A stretch of DNA of 64,000 nt from Caballeronia sp. dw_276 (GTDB taxonomy: Bacteria > Pseudomonadota > Gammaproteobacteria > Burkholderiales > Burkholderiaceae), in contig NZ_JAAVUV010000001.1 in NCBI RefSeq assembly GCF_018449635.1, positions 372,001 through 436,000 on the forward strand, given 5' to 3'. Below are positions 9,876 to 18,774 of this stretch, piece after piece. The position numbers and the translations under genes were made by a program. Position 1 is the stretch's first letter, and every line of letters starts with the position of its first letter. The notes below the pieces were generated by a model. That model was given only the letters and a program-made list of their open reading frames with translations. It was not told the origin of the DNA and made no database searches.

Positions 9876-11255
9876 CTATCCGTGTAGTTGCGTGGCAGCG
9901 ATGTCCTCGAGCGAGCGTCCGCGCGTCGGCACGCCCATCAACACGACCGCCAGCGCGCCGATCACCAGCACGAAAGTTGTCGCGCCGAACACGCCGCCAA
10001 AACCGAGTATTGGATAGACATAACCAACCAGGATCGGCGCTGCGATCGCGCCCAGCCGTCCAATGGACGAAGCCATTCCCGCGCCCGTCGCGCGTACGTC
10101 CGTGGGGAACACTTCGGGCGTGTACGCATAGACGCCGGCATACGTCCCGTTCATGAAGAACGACAACAGCACGCCGGACGCCATGATTCCGGCGTCGCTT
10201 CGCGTGAGCGCAAGGCCGAGCGCCGAAATGCCGCCAAGGACCATATACGACGCAATGGTCGCCTGCCTGCCGATTTTTTCGTTAAGCCACGCGCCTGAAA
10301 AATACCCCGGAATCTGCGCGATATAAATCACGAGCGAATATGAAAAACTGCGCGTGATCGTCATGCCGTTCTGCACGAGCAAGCTGGGAATCCATGTGAA
10401 GAATGCGTAATAGCTGAAGGTGATGGAAAGCCACATGAGCCAGGTCATGGCCGTGATGCGCGCAAGTTTGCGCGACCACAGAGCCTTTACGTTCGCCAGC
10501 GCGGACGCGCGTTGCGCAGCAACGGGCACGACAGGATCGGCGGCTGGATCGGTTTCCGGCAGCGGCTCGAGCTTGACGCCCGCTGCCGTCAACTCGGCCT
10601 CGGCTCTGGCCACGATCGCTTCAGCTTCGTCGTGCCTGCCGCGCGCGACAAGCCAGCGCGGCGACTCAGGCAATGCTCGCCGCCACCAGAGCAGCATCAC
10701 GATCGGCATCGCCGTGATCACCATGACCCAGCGCCATGCGTTCGGCGAAAGTGGAATCACAAGATAACCGAGCAACGCAGCCGCTACGAAGCCGAAAGAG
10801 AAAAAGCCCGCGAGGCTGCCCGTGAACGCCCCGCGATACCGGCGCGCCACGAATTCCGACAGGAACGGCGCCACGATCGCGCTTTCCGCGCCCGTGCCCA
10901 GCCCGGCAACAATCCGCGTCGCGAGGAAGAACGGCCAGTCGTGCGCGACGGCGCTCGCGAGCGACGCGATGCAATAGATCACGAGCGCATACATCATCAC
11001 GCGCTTGCGGCCGATCAGGTCGCCGAGAATGCCCGCCAACATCGCACCGAGAAAATAACCAATGAACGTACCGCTGCCAAGCACGCCTGTCTGCACGCTG
11101 GTGAGCGCCCACTCCTTGCGCAACACCGGCAAAAGGAAGGCGAGAACAGCGGCGTCCATGGCGTCGAACGTGTAGCCGAGGCCGCCCATCAAAAGCAGCT
11201 TTCTATGAAACGAGGAAAACGGCATACGCTCGATACGGGCGGAAATCGTCGACAT
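9876..11255 (-). CDS. MFS transporter, metabolite:H+ symporter family
   Basis: About 459 residues from the ATG at 11255; a TTG at 11315 in the same frame is possible but badly spaced from any ribosome site. Twelve predicted membrane segments with the MFS loop motif GDLIGRKRVMM after segment 2 and DAMDAAVLAFLLPVL in the first helix, a pattern of the aromatic acid/sugar symporter branch. The central loop is hydrophilic (about residues 200-255). It sits between the amidohydrolase and gabD, on the same strand, and likely brings in the substrate of that group. The substrate itself cannot be read. Confidence 0.85.
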   Translation of the reverse strand: MSTISARIERMPFSSFHRKLLLMGGLGYTFDAMDAAVLAFLLPVLRKEWALTSVQTGVLGSGTFIGYFLGAMLAGILGDLIGRKRVMMYALVIYCIASLASAVAHDWPFFLATRIVAGLGTGAESAIVAPFLSEFVARRYRGAFTGSLAGFFSFGFVAAALLGYLVIPLSPNAWRWVMVITAMPIVMLLWWRRALPESPRWLVARGRHDEAEAIVARAEAELTAAGVKLEPLPETDPAADPVVPVAAQRASALANVKALWSRKLARITAMTWLMWLSITFSYYAFFTWIPSLLVQNGMTITRSFSYSLVIYIAQIPGYFSGAWLNEKIGRQATIASYMVLGGISALGLALTRSDAGIMASGVLLSFFMNGTYAGVYAYTPEVFPTDVRATGAGMASSIGRLGAIAAPILVGYVYPILGFGGVFGATTFVLVIGALAVVLMGVPTRGRSLEDIAATQLHG

Positions 11256-11324
11256 GCTTGCATGCCTCGCAGGCGGAGATTGCGGTTGAGATTGGGTCCA
11301 GGCGCTGGTGCTCAAGCTCTTGAA

Positions 11325-12575
11325 TCAGGCGCGTTCGAGTTCATCGAAATGGATATGACCGCCTTTCATCACGAACGGGATATGTTCGCCCTGACCCAAC
11401 AGGCAGTCAACAGACTTCAGCGGGTTGCCATCGACCACAAGTACGTCGGCGAATGCGCCCGGCATGATGCGGCCGAGTTTATCGGTCATGCCGAGCACTT
11501 CGGCGCCGACCAGCGTGGCGGCGGCTATTGCTTCTGCCGGCGAGAGAACCTCGGCGCGCAGGCGGAATTCATCGCTTTGCATATGCTGCGCTTCACCAAG
11601 CAGGTCGGTGCCGAACCCCATCTTCACGCCCGCACGCTTCATGATTTCAAGCGATCGCAGGCCGGCCTGATGCACGTCGGCAACTTTCGCAAGGCTGGCT
11701 TCAGGCAAGCCGTATTTGCCGCCGACGCTTGCCAGGGCTTCGTAGGTGACGAGCGTCGGCACCACGAACGCATCGTGTTCGACGATGAGCCGTGCGGTGT
11801 CTTCATCGATAAGATTGCCGTGCTCGATCGTTCGTACGCCGCAACGTACCGCGCGTGAAATGGCCTCCGGCGTGTACGCGTGCGCGAGCACGTAGGTCTG
11901 CCGGCCGCGCGCTTCGGCGACGATCGCACGGATTTCGTCCTCGGAATAGCCCCACGCACCCACGGGATCGGTCGGCGACGCCACTCCGCCCGACGCCATG
12001 ATCTTGATCTGGTCCGCGCCCATTTGCAGTTCTTCACGCACGGCGCGGCGCACTTCATCCACACCGTCCGCCACGCGGCCAAGCGCGCCGACACGCACGC
12101 AGCAACCGCAGGGCGCGTCGGGCGGCATGTAGTCGGTGCGCGCGCGCATGTCGCCATGACCGCCGGTCTGGCTCAGCGCACGTCCGGAGACGAACATGCG
12201 CGGGCCTTCGGCAAGTCCTGCTTCGACCGCTTGTTTGAAGGGGTATCCTGCGCCGCCGGCGTCGCGGATGGTCGTGAAACCTCGCCGCAGCATTGCGCGC
12301 ATCAGCGGCACTGCGCGTAGTGTAACGAGCACGTTCGGAAGTGTCGCGACGCGTGGCAGGTTGAATTCCACGGCAATGACATGAACATGCAAGTCGATCA
12401 ATCCGGGCATCAGCGTGCGGCCCTTCAGGTCGATCACGCGGGCGCTGTTCGATTTGATGGGTTGATCGGAGACTTCCTTGATCAACCCGTCTTCCACGAG
12501 CACTTCGTGGCCGCTGAGAAGCTCAGCGTGTGTTGGGTCCAGCAGCGAGCCGTTCTTGAATAACACGGACGTCAT
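11325..12575 (-). CDS. Metal-dependent amidohydrolase (prolidase/imidazolonepropionase-like)
   Basis: 416 residues from the ATG at 12575, with GGAGAT 6 bases upstream; a further upstream in-frame ATG lacks a ribosome site. All metal ligands of the binuclear amidohydrolase fold are present: HVH at 63-65, the probable carboxylated lysine K191 (QIKIMASGG), H232 (LAHAYTP), H252 (IEHGNLID) and D324 (GFGTD). This set matches the Xaa-Pro/Xaa-Arg dipeptidase group of amidohydrolases. It is the first gene of the minus-strand group that includes MFS, gabD and HAD. The cut amide or cyclic amide bond is not known. Confidence 0.88.
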   Translation of the reverse strand: MTSVLFKNGSLLDPTHAELLSGHEVLVEDGLIKEVSDQPIKSNSARVIDLKGRTLMPGLIDLHVHVIAVEFNLPRVATLPNVLVTLRAVPLMRAMLRRGFTTIRDAGGAGYPFKQAVEAGLAEGPRMFVSGRALSQTGGHGDMRARTDYMPPDAPCGCCVRVGALGRVADGVDEVRRAVREELQMGADQIKIMASGGVASPTDPVGAWGYSEDEIRAIVAEARGRQTYVLAHAYTPEAISRAVRCGVRTIEHGNLIDEDTARLIVEHDAFVVPTLVTYEALASVGGKYGLPEASLAKVADVHQAGLRSLEIMKRAGVKMGFGTDLLGEAQHMQSDEFRLRAEVLSPAEAIAAATLVGAEVLGMTDKLGRIMPGAFADVLVVDGNPLKSVDCLLGQGEHIPFVMKGGHIHFDELERA

Positions 12576-12737
12576 TGCACATCTCCATGGACGATTGAAC
12601 CGAATGCGTGAGCTGCTCAAGCTGGGCAAGGGCCAGCTTGCACGATGAGCAAACTATACGCCGCGCACGGGCGTATGTGCCACGCACCGGTGCGATCAAA
12701 ATCGTCGGATGGAGAGAGAGGAGAGAAGTTCCGCGTG

Positions 12738-13907
12738 TCAGGACTGACGTTGGGCCATCGCGGTCGCCTGATTGTCGACGGTGTCTGCCGTCACCGGTGC
12801 GTGGGCGAATCGTGCTCGAATTCGCTTTCTCATGGGCTCTTCATAGAACCTGAAGATCACCACGCTTGCGGCGATTGCAAACACGATCACCAGCCAGCCG
12901 TTCGATTGCCGGAACCCCGCCATATAGGCAAGATACGCGATCGGCACATGAATCAGATACAGCGAATAACTCGCTTCACCCAGCTTGATCAGCACGCGCC
13001 GATTGAGGACGTTGATCACCGGGCGATCCATGAGCGCGAGTCCGAGTATCAATGCGGCGAATAGCGGTGACGCCAGATAAAACACCGGAGAAAACGGCTG
13101 CCATAAAGCAAGCACGATCAGCGCGGCCAGCGACCCGCCGATCAGCTTAAGGGCCAGCGCATGCCGGTCCGCGCGGGCTTCACGCAGTTGAAGAAACAAG
13201 ATGGCGGCATAGATTCCGGCGACGAATTCGAACAGGCGCGTGAGCGGAAGTCCAACGATCAGAAAACCACTGCGCGATGCAGGCAGGAAAATTTGCAAAA
13301 AGACGATCCATAGTCCTTGCAGCACAAAGAAGCTGGCGCAAGCCAATGTCAGCCGCGCCATGGACATGGATAGCATCTTGCGCAGCATGAGCGGGAACAG
13401 CAGATAGAAGAAGGCTTCGCATGACACGCTGTCTGATGGTCCGTTCCATGGCTGGTTGATCGCGGCAAACGGAAACCATGCGTTCAAGAGCAGCATCTGG
13501 CAAATCAGGCTTGCGCCTAACGCGACATACACGGAGCCTTTGAGCGCGTACCACTGAAGCAGCAAGGACGGATTGTCCCCATTGAGTAAATAGATTGTCG
13601 TGGGCACGCACAAGGCCAGGCCCAGCAACACCATAGGGTAGATGCGCGCGAACCGCGCCTGATAAAACGCAGCGTTGCCATTGGCCGCGAGTTGATCGCG
13701 ATAAGTGAACGTCAGGATGAATCCCGACAACACGAAAAACAGCGACACGGCAGGGCGCCCGCCATCGAAGAAATCGAAGATTTGCGCCGGGAGATTGAGT
13801 AGTCCCAGTTCCGAATAATGCGAGACCACTACAGTAAATGCCGCGAGAAAGCGGATGCTCGTCAGCGCAGGTAACGACCCGCCCGAATTGGATACTGGCG
13901 CATGCAC
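12738..13907 (-). CDS. Acyltransferase family 3 membrane protein
   Basis: 389 residues from a GTG start at 13907, supported by GGGAGA 5-6 bases upstream. The first membrane segment RFLAAFTVVVSHYSELG has the conserved His of acyltransferase 3 proteins, and about ten hydrophobic segments follow. Such proteins move acetyl or other acyl groups onto surface polysaccharide, lipid or peptide at the inner membrane. It stands alone on the minus strand, back to back with the acyl-CoA dehydrogenase at 14187. No polysaccharide gene cluster adjoins it, so the acceptor is unknown. Confidence 0.87.
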   Translation of the reverse strand: MHAPVSNSGGSLPALTSIRFLAAFTVVVSHYSELGLLNLPAQIFDFFDGGRPAVSLFFVLSGFILTFTYRDQLAANGNAAFYQARFARIYPMVLLGLALCVPTTIYLLNGDNPSLLLQWYALKGSVYVALGASLICQMLLLNAWFPFAAINQPWNGPSDSVSCEAFFYLLFPLMLRKMLSMSMARLTLACASFFVLQGLWIVFLQIFLPASRSGFLIVGLPLTRLFEFVAGIYAAILFLQLREARADRHALALKLIGGSLAALIVLALWQPFSPVFYLASPLFAALILGLALMDRPVINVLNRRVLIKLGEASYSLYLIHVPIAYLAYMAGFRQSNGWLVIVFAIAASVVIFRFYEEPMRKRIRARFAHAPVTADTVDNQATAMAQRQS

Positions 13908-14186
13908 TGCTGTCTCCCGTGGTCCGGAATTTACCGTGTTCGCAGCGTAGCATCGACTTTAAAGGAATCAATTACCGGTTTTCCCGTTCTGCGTGGTTTG
14001 GCGGACGGCCCCTCTAAAATGGCGATTTTCGACGTGGCGTAACGAACGTCCAGCAGCGCCGGAACAGCAATGGACGTCCTGATACCGTGCTTGTCGCTAT
14101 GGTTGAAGTGCATGGCATTGGGCATCATTGAGCCAGTACCCGCCATGCGGTCCGGGATCATCACGCCTTGGAAAGAGGAAACATCT

Positions 14187-15386
14187 ATGAGTAGCATGGA
14201 CGTTGTACAAACGGAACGCGCCAGGGAAATTGCATCGCGTGTAGAGGCGTTTGTGCGAACAGTCGTGGTCCCGTACGAACGGGACCCGCGTTGCGGCAGC
14301 CACGGACCGAGCGAGGAACTCGTGCGCGAACTGCGCGGCAAGGCCCGGGCGGCGGGGGTGTTGACGCCGCATATCCTCGCCGACGGAAGCCACCTCACGC
14401 AGCTCGAGACGGCAACGGTTTTGAAATGTTCAGGCTTGTCGCCGCTCGGGCCGGTAGCCGTCAATACGGCTGCGCCCGACGAAGGCAACATGCTGCTTCT
14501 CAGCAAAGTAGGAACCAAAGCACAGAAGGCGCGCTTCCTCGCGCCGCTGATCGCGGGTGATGCGCGCTCAGCATTTTTCATGACCGAGCCGGCAGCAGAC
14601 GGTGGCGCAGGTTCCGATCCGTCGATGCTCAAGACGTCCGCCCGGCGTGATAACGATCATTGGGTTATCGATGGAGTGAAGGCGTTCATCACGGGCGCGG
14701 AAGGGGCGTCGGTCGGCATCGTGATGGCGCGCAGCAACGCGGACGAGGATGGAGACAAGGTGAAGGCGACGATGTTTCTCGTCGACCTGCCTGATCCGGC
14801 CATCCGTCTTGAACGAATTCTCGACACTATAGACAGTTCCATGCCCGGCGGTCACGCGGGTGTGCGCATAGAAAACCTGCGTATACCGGACGATCAGGTG
14901 TTGGGCGAGGTACACGAAGGATTCAAATACGCGCAGGTCCGGCTGTCACCAGCCCGTCTGTCGCATTGCATGCGCTGGCATGGCGCGACCGCCCGCGCGC
15001 ACGAAATCGCGACGGAATATGCATGTAAGCGGCGCGCTTTCGGCAAATTGCTGATCGACCATGAGGGTGTCGGTTTCATGCTGGCCGAGAACGCGATCGA
15101 CTTGCAGCAGGCAGAACTGATGATCGACTGGTGTGCGGCGGTGCTCGACGGCGGGTCGCTCGGGACATCGGAGAGTTCGATGGCGAAGGTCGCCGTTTCC
15201 GACGCGCTGTTTCGTGTCGCGGATCGTTGCGTGCAGGTGATGGGCGGCACGGGTGTATCGCGGGATACGATTGTCGAGCAAGTGTTTCGCGAGATCCGTG
15301 CGTTCCGCATTTACGATGGTCCAACGGAAGTACACAAGTGGTCGCTCGCGAAGAAGCTCAAACGCGACACACTCGCTGGGCTTTAA
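14187..15386 (+). CDS. Acyl-CoA dehydrogenase family protein (ACAD10/11-like)
   Basis: 399 residues from the ATG at 14187; AGGAA lies 7 bases before it. The protein has the FAD-linked acyl-CoA dehydrogenase layout: FMTEPAADGGAGSDPS substrate/flavin segment, ITGAEGA, QVMGGTGVSRD and a C-terminal RIYDGPTEVHKW. In classic members the catalytic base is Glu in YEG; here the equivalent is Asp in YDG, a change shared with ACAD10/11-like proteins. It probably oxidises a branched or unusual acyl-CoA. It has no close operon partner; the exported oxidoreductase begins 101 bases later. Confidence 0.88.
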   Translation: MSSMDVVQTERAREIASRVEAFVRTVVVPYERDPRCGSHGPSEELVRELRGKARAAGVLTPHILADGSHLTQLETATVLKCSGLSPLGPVAVNTAAPDEGNMLLLSKVGTKAQKARFLAPLIAGDARSAFFMTEPAADGGAGSDPSMLKTSARRDNDHWVIDGVKAFITGAEGASVGIVMARSNADEDGDKVKATMFLVDLPDPAIRLERILDTIDSSMPGGHAGVRIENLRIPDDQVLGEVHEGFKYAQVRLSPARLSHCMRWHGATARAHEIATEYACKRRAFGKLLIDHEGVGFMLAENAIDLQQAELMIDWCAAVLDGGSLGTSESSMAKVAVSDALFRVADRCVQVMGGTGVSRDTIVEQVFREIRAFRIYDGPTEVHKWSLAKKLKRDTLAGL

Positions 15387-15487
15387 TCAAGGCGCCTATG
15401 TGTGTACGCAGGGCATCGACGGGTGAGGAATGGCAAATGCTTTATTGCCATCGACCTGATCGATAGCCTGGCGTGCAAGGAGCACAC

Positions 15488-16819
15488 ATGGACCAAGTGG
15501 ACCGCCCTGATTCAGAAGAACTTACCCCGGACCTTACTTCCGACTACAAGCCCGCTTCACAGCCCGGGCGCCGCACGTTCCTTCAGCGTAGCAGCGCAGG
15601 CCTTGCGGCCGCGCTCGCAACCGGCGCGGCCGGCACGGCTTGGGCCGCAGGAGCGCCCGCGGCAGCGGCGAATTCGGTCAAGCTTTCGTTGATTCAGGAT
15701 CCAAAGACGGAACAGAAGGAAGAGACGCCGGACGCGAACTTGCCGCCCGACAATCGTATCGGCTATGCAATTGTCGGACTGGGCCGCCTTTCGCTCGACC
15801 AGATTTTGCCGGCGTTATCGAACTGCAAGTATTCACGCGTGGCCGCGCTCGTATCGGGTGATCGGGACAAAGCGTTGAAGATCGCGCATCAATATGGCGT
15901 TCGCGAGACCGACGTCCACGATTACCAAAGCTTCGAGCGTCTCGCCGATAACCCGCGCGTCCACGTTGTTTACATCGTCCTGCCAAATGGCATGCACAAG
16001 GAGTTCACGCTTAGGGCTGCGAAGATCGGCAAGCACGTGCTGTGCGAAAAGCCGATGGCGACCAGCGTGGCCGACTGCCAGGCGATGATCGATGCATGCA
16101 GCAAGAACAATCGAAAACTGATGATTGCGTACCGAAGCCAATACGAGCCGATGGACCGCATGATTGCGAAGATGGCGAAGGAAAACAAGCTGGGTCCCTT
16201 GCGCGAATTCATTGCCGGCAATTCGCAGAATCAGAGCGATCCGTCGCAATGGCGGCTAAATAAGGCGCTTGCCGGCGGCGGCGCGTTGCCAGACATCGGG
16301 CTTTACGCGCTTAACGCTGCGCGTTTTCTGAGCGGCGAAGAGCCCTACGAAGTATCGGCCATGCTCACGCAACCCGCTGCCGATCCACGCTTCAAGGAAG
16401 TCGAGGAATCAGTGCATTTCCTGATGCGTTTCCCGAGCGGCTTTACGGCGACCTGCATGGCGAGCTACGGATGCCACGAGTCACGATTTTTCCGTCTGCA
16501 AGGTACAGACGGTTGGGCAGAAATGGATCCCGCGTTCGGCTATAACGGCTTGCGCATGCGGCACGGCATGCTTGTGGAAGGCAAGACGGCGAATACGGAA
16601 ATCACCATCGATCCAAACAATCAGTTTGCGCGCGAAATCGATCATATGTCGCTGTGCGTGATCAACGACAAGATCCCGCATACGCCCGGCGAAGAGGGCT
16701 TGCAGGACCAGCGGATCATGGACGCGATCTATGAATCGGCGCGCACGGGACGCGTGGTAAAAATATCGAAGCCGCAAGGTGCTACGCGCGGCCCCGATCC
16801 CGAGGAAGAAACGTTTTGA
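15488..16819 (+). CDS. Tat-exported Gfo/Idh/MocA family oxidoreductase (glucose-fructose oxidoreductase-like)
   Basis: 443 residues from the ATG at 15488, with AAGGAG 6 bases upstream. A twin-arginine signal is clear: RRTFLQ at 28-33 followed by an Ala-rich hydrophobic stretch and AWA. The body is an NAD(P)-binding Gfo/Idh/MocA enzyme: YAIVGLGRLSL near 93-103 and the catalytic EKPMA motif near 190. Export with the nicotinamide cofactor bound is known for Zymomonas glucose-fructose oxidoreductase, which this resembles in plan. It should act on a sugar in the periplasm. It converges with the glycosyltransferase, with 7 bases between stop codons. Confidence 0.88.
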   Translation: MDQVDRPDSEELTPDLTSDYKPASQPGRRTFLQRSSAGLAAALATGAAGTAWAAGAPAAAANSVKLSLIQDPKTEQKEETPDANLPPDNRIGYAIVGLGRLSLDQILPALSNCKYSRVAALVSGDRDKALKIAHQYGVRETDVHDYQSFERLADNPRVHVVYIVLPNGMHKEFTLRAAKIGKHVLCEKPMATSVADCQAMIDACSKNNRKLMIAYRSQYEPMDRMIAKMAKENKLGPLREFIAGNSQNQSDPSQWRLNKALAGGGALPDIGLYALNAARFLSGEEPYEVSAMLTQPAADPRFKEVEESVHFLMRFPSGFTATCMASYGCHESRFFRLQGTDGWAEMDPAFGYNGLRMRHGMLVEGKTANTEITIDPNNQFAREIDHMSLCVINDKIPHTPGEEGLQDQRIMDAIYESARTGRVVKISKPQGATRGPDPEEETF

Positions 16820-16826
16820 CGGACGC

Positions 16827-17792
16827 TTAGCCGTTCTGCGTGCTGCTCTTTAGATTTCCGTTAGCGGCAAGTCCCTTGAGGACCAGCATCAAATGGAAAT
16901 AGAGACGTTTATTAAGCCCGTAGTCATAGGCGTATAAATGAGAGAGCGCGATACCAAGCGCCAGCGCCGGTTGATGGTTTCGTGCATAGACGGAAACCAC
17001 AATCGGCACGAGCCGCTTGAGCGCAAGTTCACGCGCCGGCTCAAGGCTCTTGTCGAGCTTGAGCGACTTAAGGAAGTCATAGGCGAGGACCGCCGCAGCC
17101 GTGGTTGAGCGTGCAGTTGTCTTCGACATCGATACATCCGTCTTGCGGTAGTACGACACGTATTCCTTGAGGTAATAAACCTGCCTGGCCGCAATGCAGA
17201 TCTGCGCGCCGAATACGTACTCGCAACCAATGCCGTATTGCTTTCTATAGCTGATTTTCTTGACCAGATCCGCGTTCGCGAGCCAGCCGTTGTTCGGCAT
17301 CATCTGAACGAGACCGGTTCTGCCGGGATCGGACTGCAATCCGACCACGGCATCCGTGCGGTGATAGTCCGTGTTGAGCTTTTTGCTCGCGTCGATATCG
17401 ACCACGCCGTGATCGTCCATCTGATACTGGTCGCCGAACGCGATCTCAAGATCCGGGTAAACATCCCATGCCGACAACAGGCGCTCTATGCAATCAGTCT
17501 TCAGCGCATCGTCGTCGTGGATCAGCAGGATCTTGTCGCCGGTCGCGCGATCGAACAGGCTGGCAATGTTATCCGCCTGGCCCAGCGCAGGTTCATTCCT
17601 GACGTAGATCACGCGCGGTTCATGCAGATAAGTTGAATCGATCAACGCTTGCGTGCGGTGATCCGAGGAATCATCGCCAATCAATATCTCGATGTCCTCA
17701 TGCGTTTGCGCAAGGCACGACGTCAGTGATTCCACGAGCAACTCGGGCCGGTTGCACGTCGGCAGGCATATGGATATTTTCGTCGTTTTCAT
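16827..17792 (-). CDS. Glycosyltransferase family 2 protein
   Basis: 321 residues. The N-terminus ISICLPTCNRPELLVESL and the acidic metal/nucleotide-sugar site LIHDDDAL near residue 96 are those of a GT-A fold family 2 inverting glycosyltransferase. The C-terminal third is helical and without a clear membrane segment. It stands alone on the minus strand, converging with the Gfo/Idh gene. Sugar donor and acceptor are unknown; with the nearby acyltransferase it could modify a surface glycan, but this is only an inference from distance. Confidence 0.85.
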   Translation of the reverse strand: MKTTKISICLPTCNRPELLVESLTSCLAQTHEDIEILIGDDSSDHRTQALIDSTYLHEPRVIYVRNEPALGQADNIASLFDRATGDKILLIHDDDALKTDCIERLLSAWDVYPDLEIAFGDQYQMDDHGVVDIDASKKLNTDYHRTDAVVGLQSDPGRTGLVQMMPNNGWLANADLVKKISYRKQYGIGCEYVFGAQICIAARQVYYLKEYVSYYRKTDVSMSKTTARSTTAAAVLAYDFLKSLKLDKSLEPARELALKRLVPIVVSVYARNHQPALALGIALSHLYAYDYGLNKRLYFHLMLVLKGLAANGNLKSSTQNG

Positions 17793-17927
17793 GATGTCGT
17801 CACCGGAGGTTGCCTGGTGCGACTTTTATACGGACGGGGATTTTTTTCGTCAACGCGATTAAATCGATGCAAAGCGCTGACGATTTATTTTATTTATTTC
17901 CCCGTACCCGCTTAAAACCGGATCTGC

Positions 17928-18758
17928 TCATTCGCTTTCGAGGTTGTAGCCGCTAAAGCCCATCAGCGCCGACAGACGCGACGCCATTTCTCCGACCATC
18001 CTGCAGACGTCGTCGAATTCCGGATTGAGCTTTTGGTCGATGCGTTCAAGGTAAGGCACGTTGACCGCGGCAATTGCGTCGCCGTTACTGCCGATCACGG
18101 GAAACGCGACATTGGTCACGCCGCGCATTTGCCGGCTCGGCACGATCTCGTGTCCAGTGGCGCGAATTTCATCGAGCAATGTAAGCAACACGGACGGCTC
18201 GACATCGTTCTCGCCTTCCACGCGGGTATGCGCTGCAAGCATGCGCTCACGCTCGGCAGGATCGCGAAATGCCATCAGCACATGGCCCGATGAAGTATCG
18301 GTCAGGCCCATGACCGCGCCCACTTTTAGGCCGAAAGACCATCGCTCCGGGCTGTCGACTTGCGCGATCACCGCCACCCGCCCGCTGTGATAAATCGATA
18401 AATGGCACGATTGACGCGTCACGTTCGCAAGATCGCGCAACAATGGCAGGGCCATTGCAGTCAGCGAACGAATCGGTTGCTGGCGGTGCGCCATTTCGAA
18501 CAACTTGAGCGTCAGCGTGTAACGGTCGTTGTGATCTCCTTGCACGTAACCGCGCCGCTCGAGCGTCACGACCATGCGAAAGATTTCACTGACCGTGCGC
18601 CCAAGCTTCACCGAAAGTTCGTTGAGCGTGTAGCCTTCGGCGGTATCGACAAGGACATCGAGAATATCGAGTCCTTTCTCGAGCGCAGGGGCGGCGTAAC
18701 GCGGGCTTTCGGTGGTATCGGCGGATGCGTTTTTCGATGGCTTGAGGACGGTGTTCAT
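17928..18758 (-). CDS. IclR family transcriptional regulator
   Basis: 276 residues: a winged helix-turn-helix at about 25-90 (ALEKGLDILDVLVDTAEGYTL is its start) and a C-terminal effector domain with MGLTDTSSGHVLMAF. IclR proteins bind small organic acids and control the genes beside them. It is the third gene of a minus-strand unit after the SDR and MFS genes, with 16 bases between it and the MFS stop. The likely target is the palindrome at 20976-20993 upstream of the SDR gene, which would make it autoregulatory. No strong ribosome site is seen, so coupling to the upstream gene is possible. Confidence 0.92.
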   Translation of the reverse strand: MNTVLKPSKNASADTTESPRYAAPALEKGLDILDVLVDTAEGYTLNELSVKLGRTVSEIFRMVVTLERRGYVQGDHNDRYTLTLKLFEMAHRQQPIRSLTAMALPLLRDLANVTRQSCHLSIYHSGRVAVIAQVDSPERWSFGLKVGAVMGLTDTSSGHVLMAFRDPAERERMLAAHTRVEGENDVEPSVLLTLLDEIRATGHEIVPSRQMRGVTNVAFPVIGSNGDAIAAVNVPYLERIDQKLNPEFDDVCRMVGEMASRLSALMGFSGYNLESE

Positions 18759-18774
18759 GGCAAGTTAGAAAATC

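Noticed and set aside
10512..11858. 448-codon open frame on the plus strand across the MFS and amidohydrolase genes
   Set aside because: Its product is rich in His, Arg, Glu and Gln without domain features, and it lies wholly opposite two well-supported genes. High GC content creates such frames.
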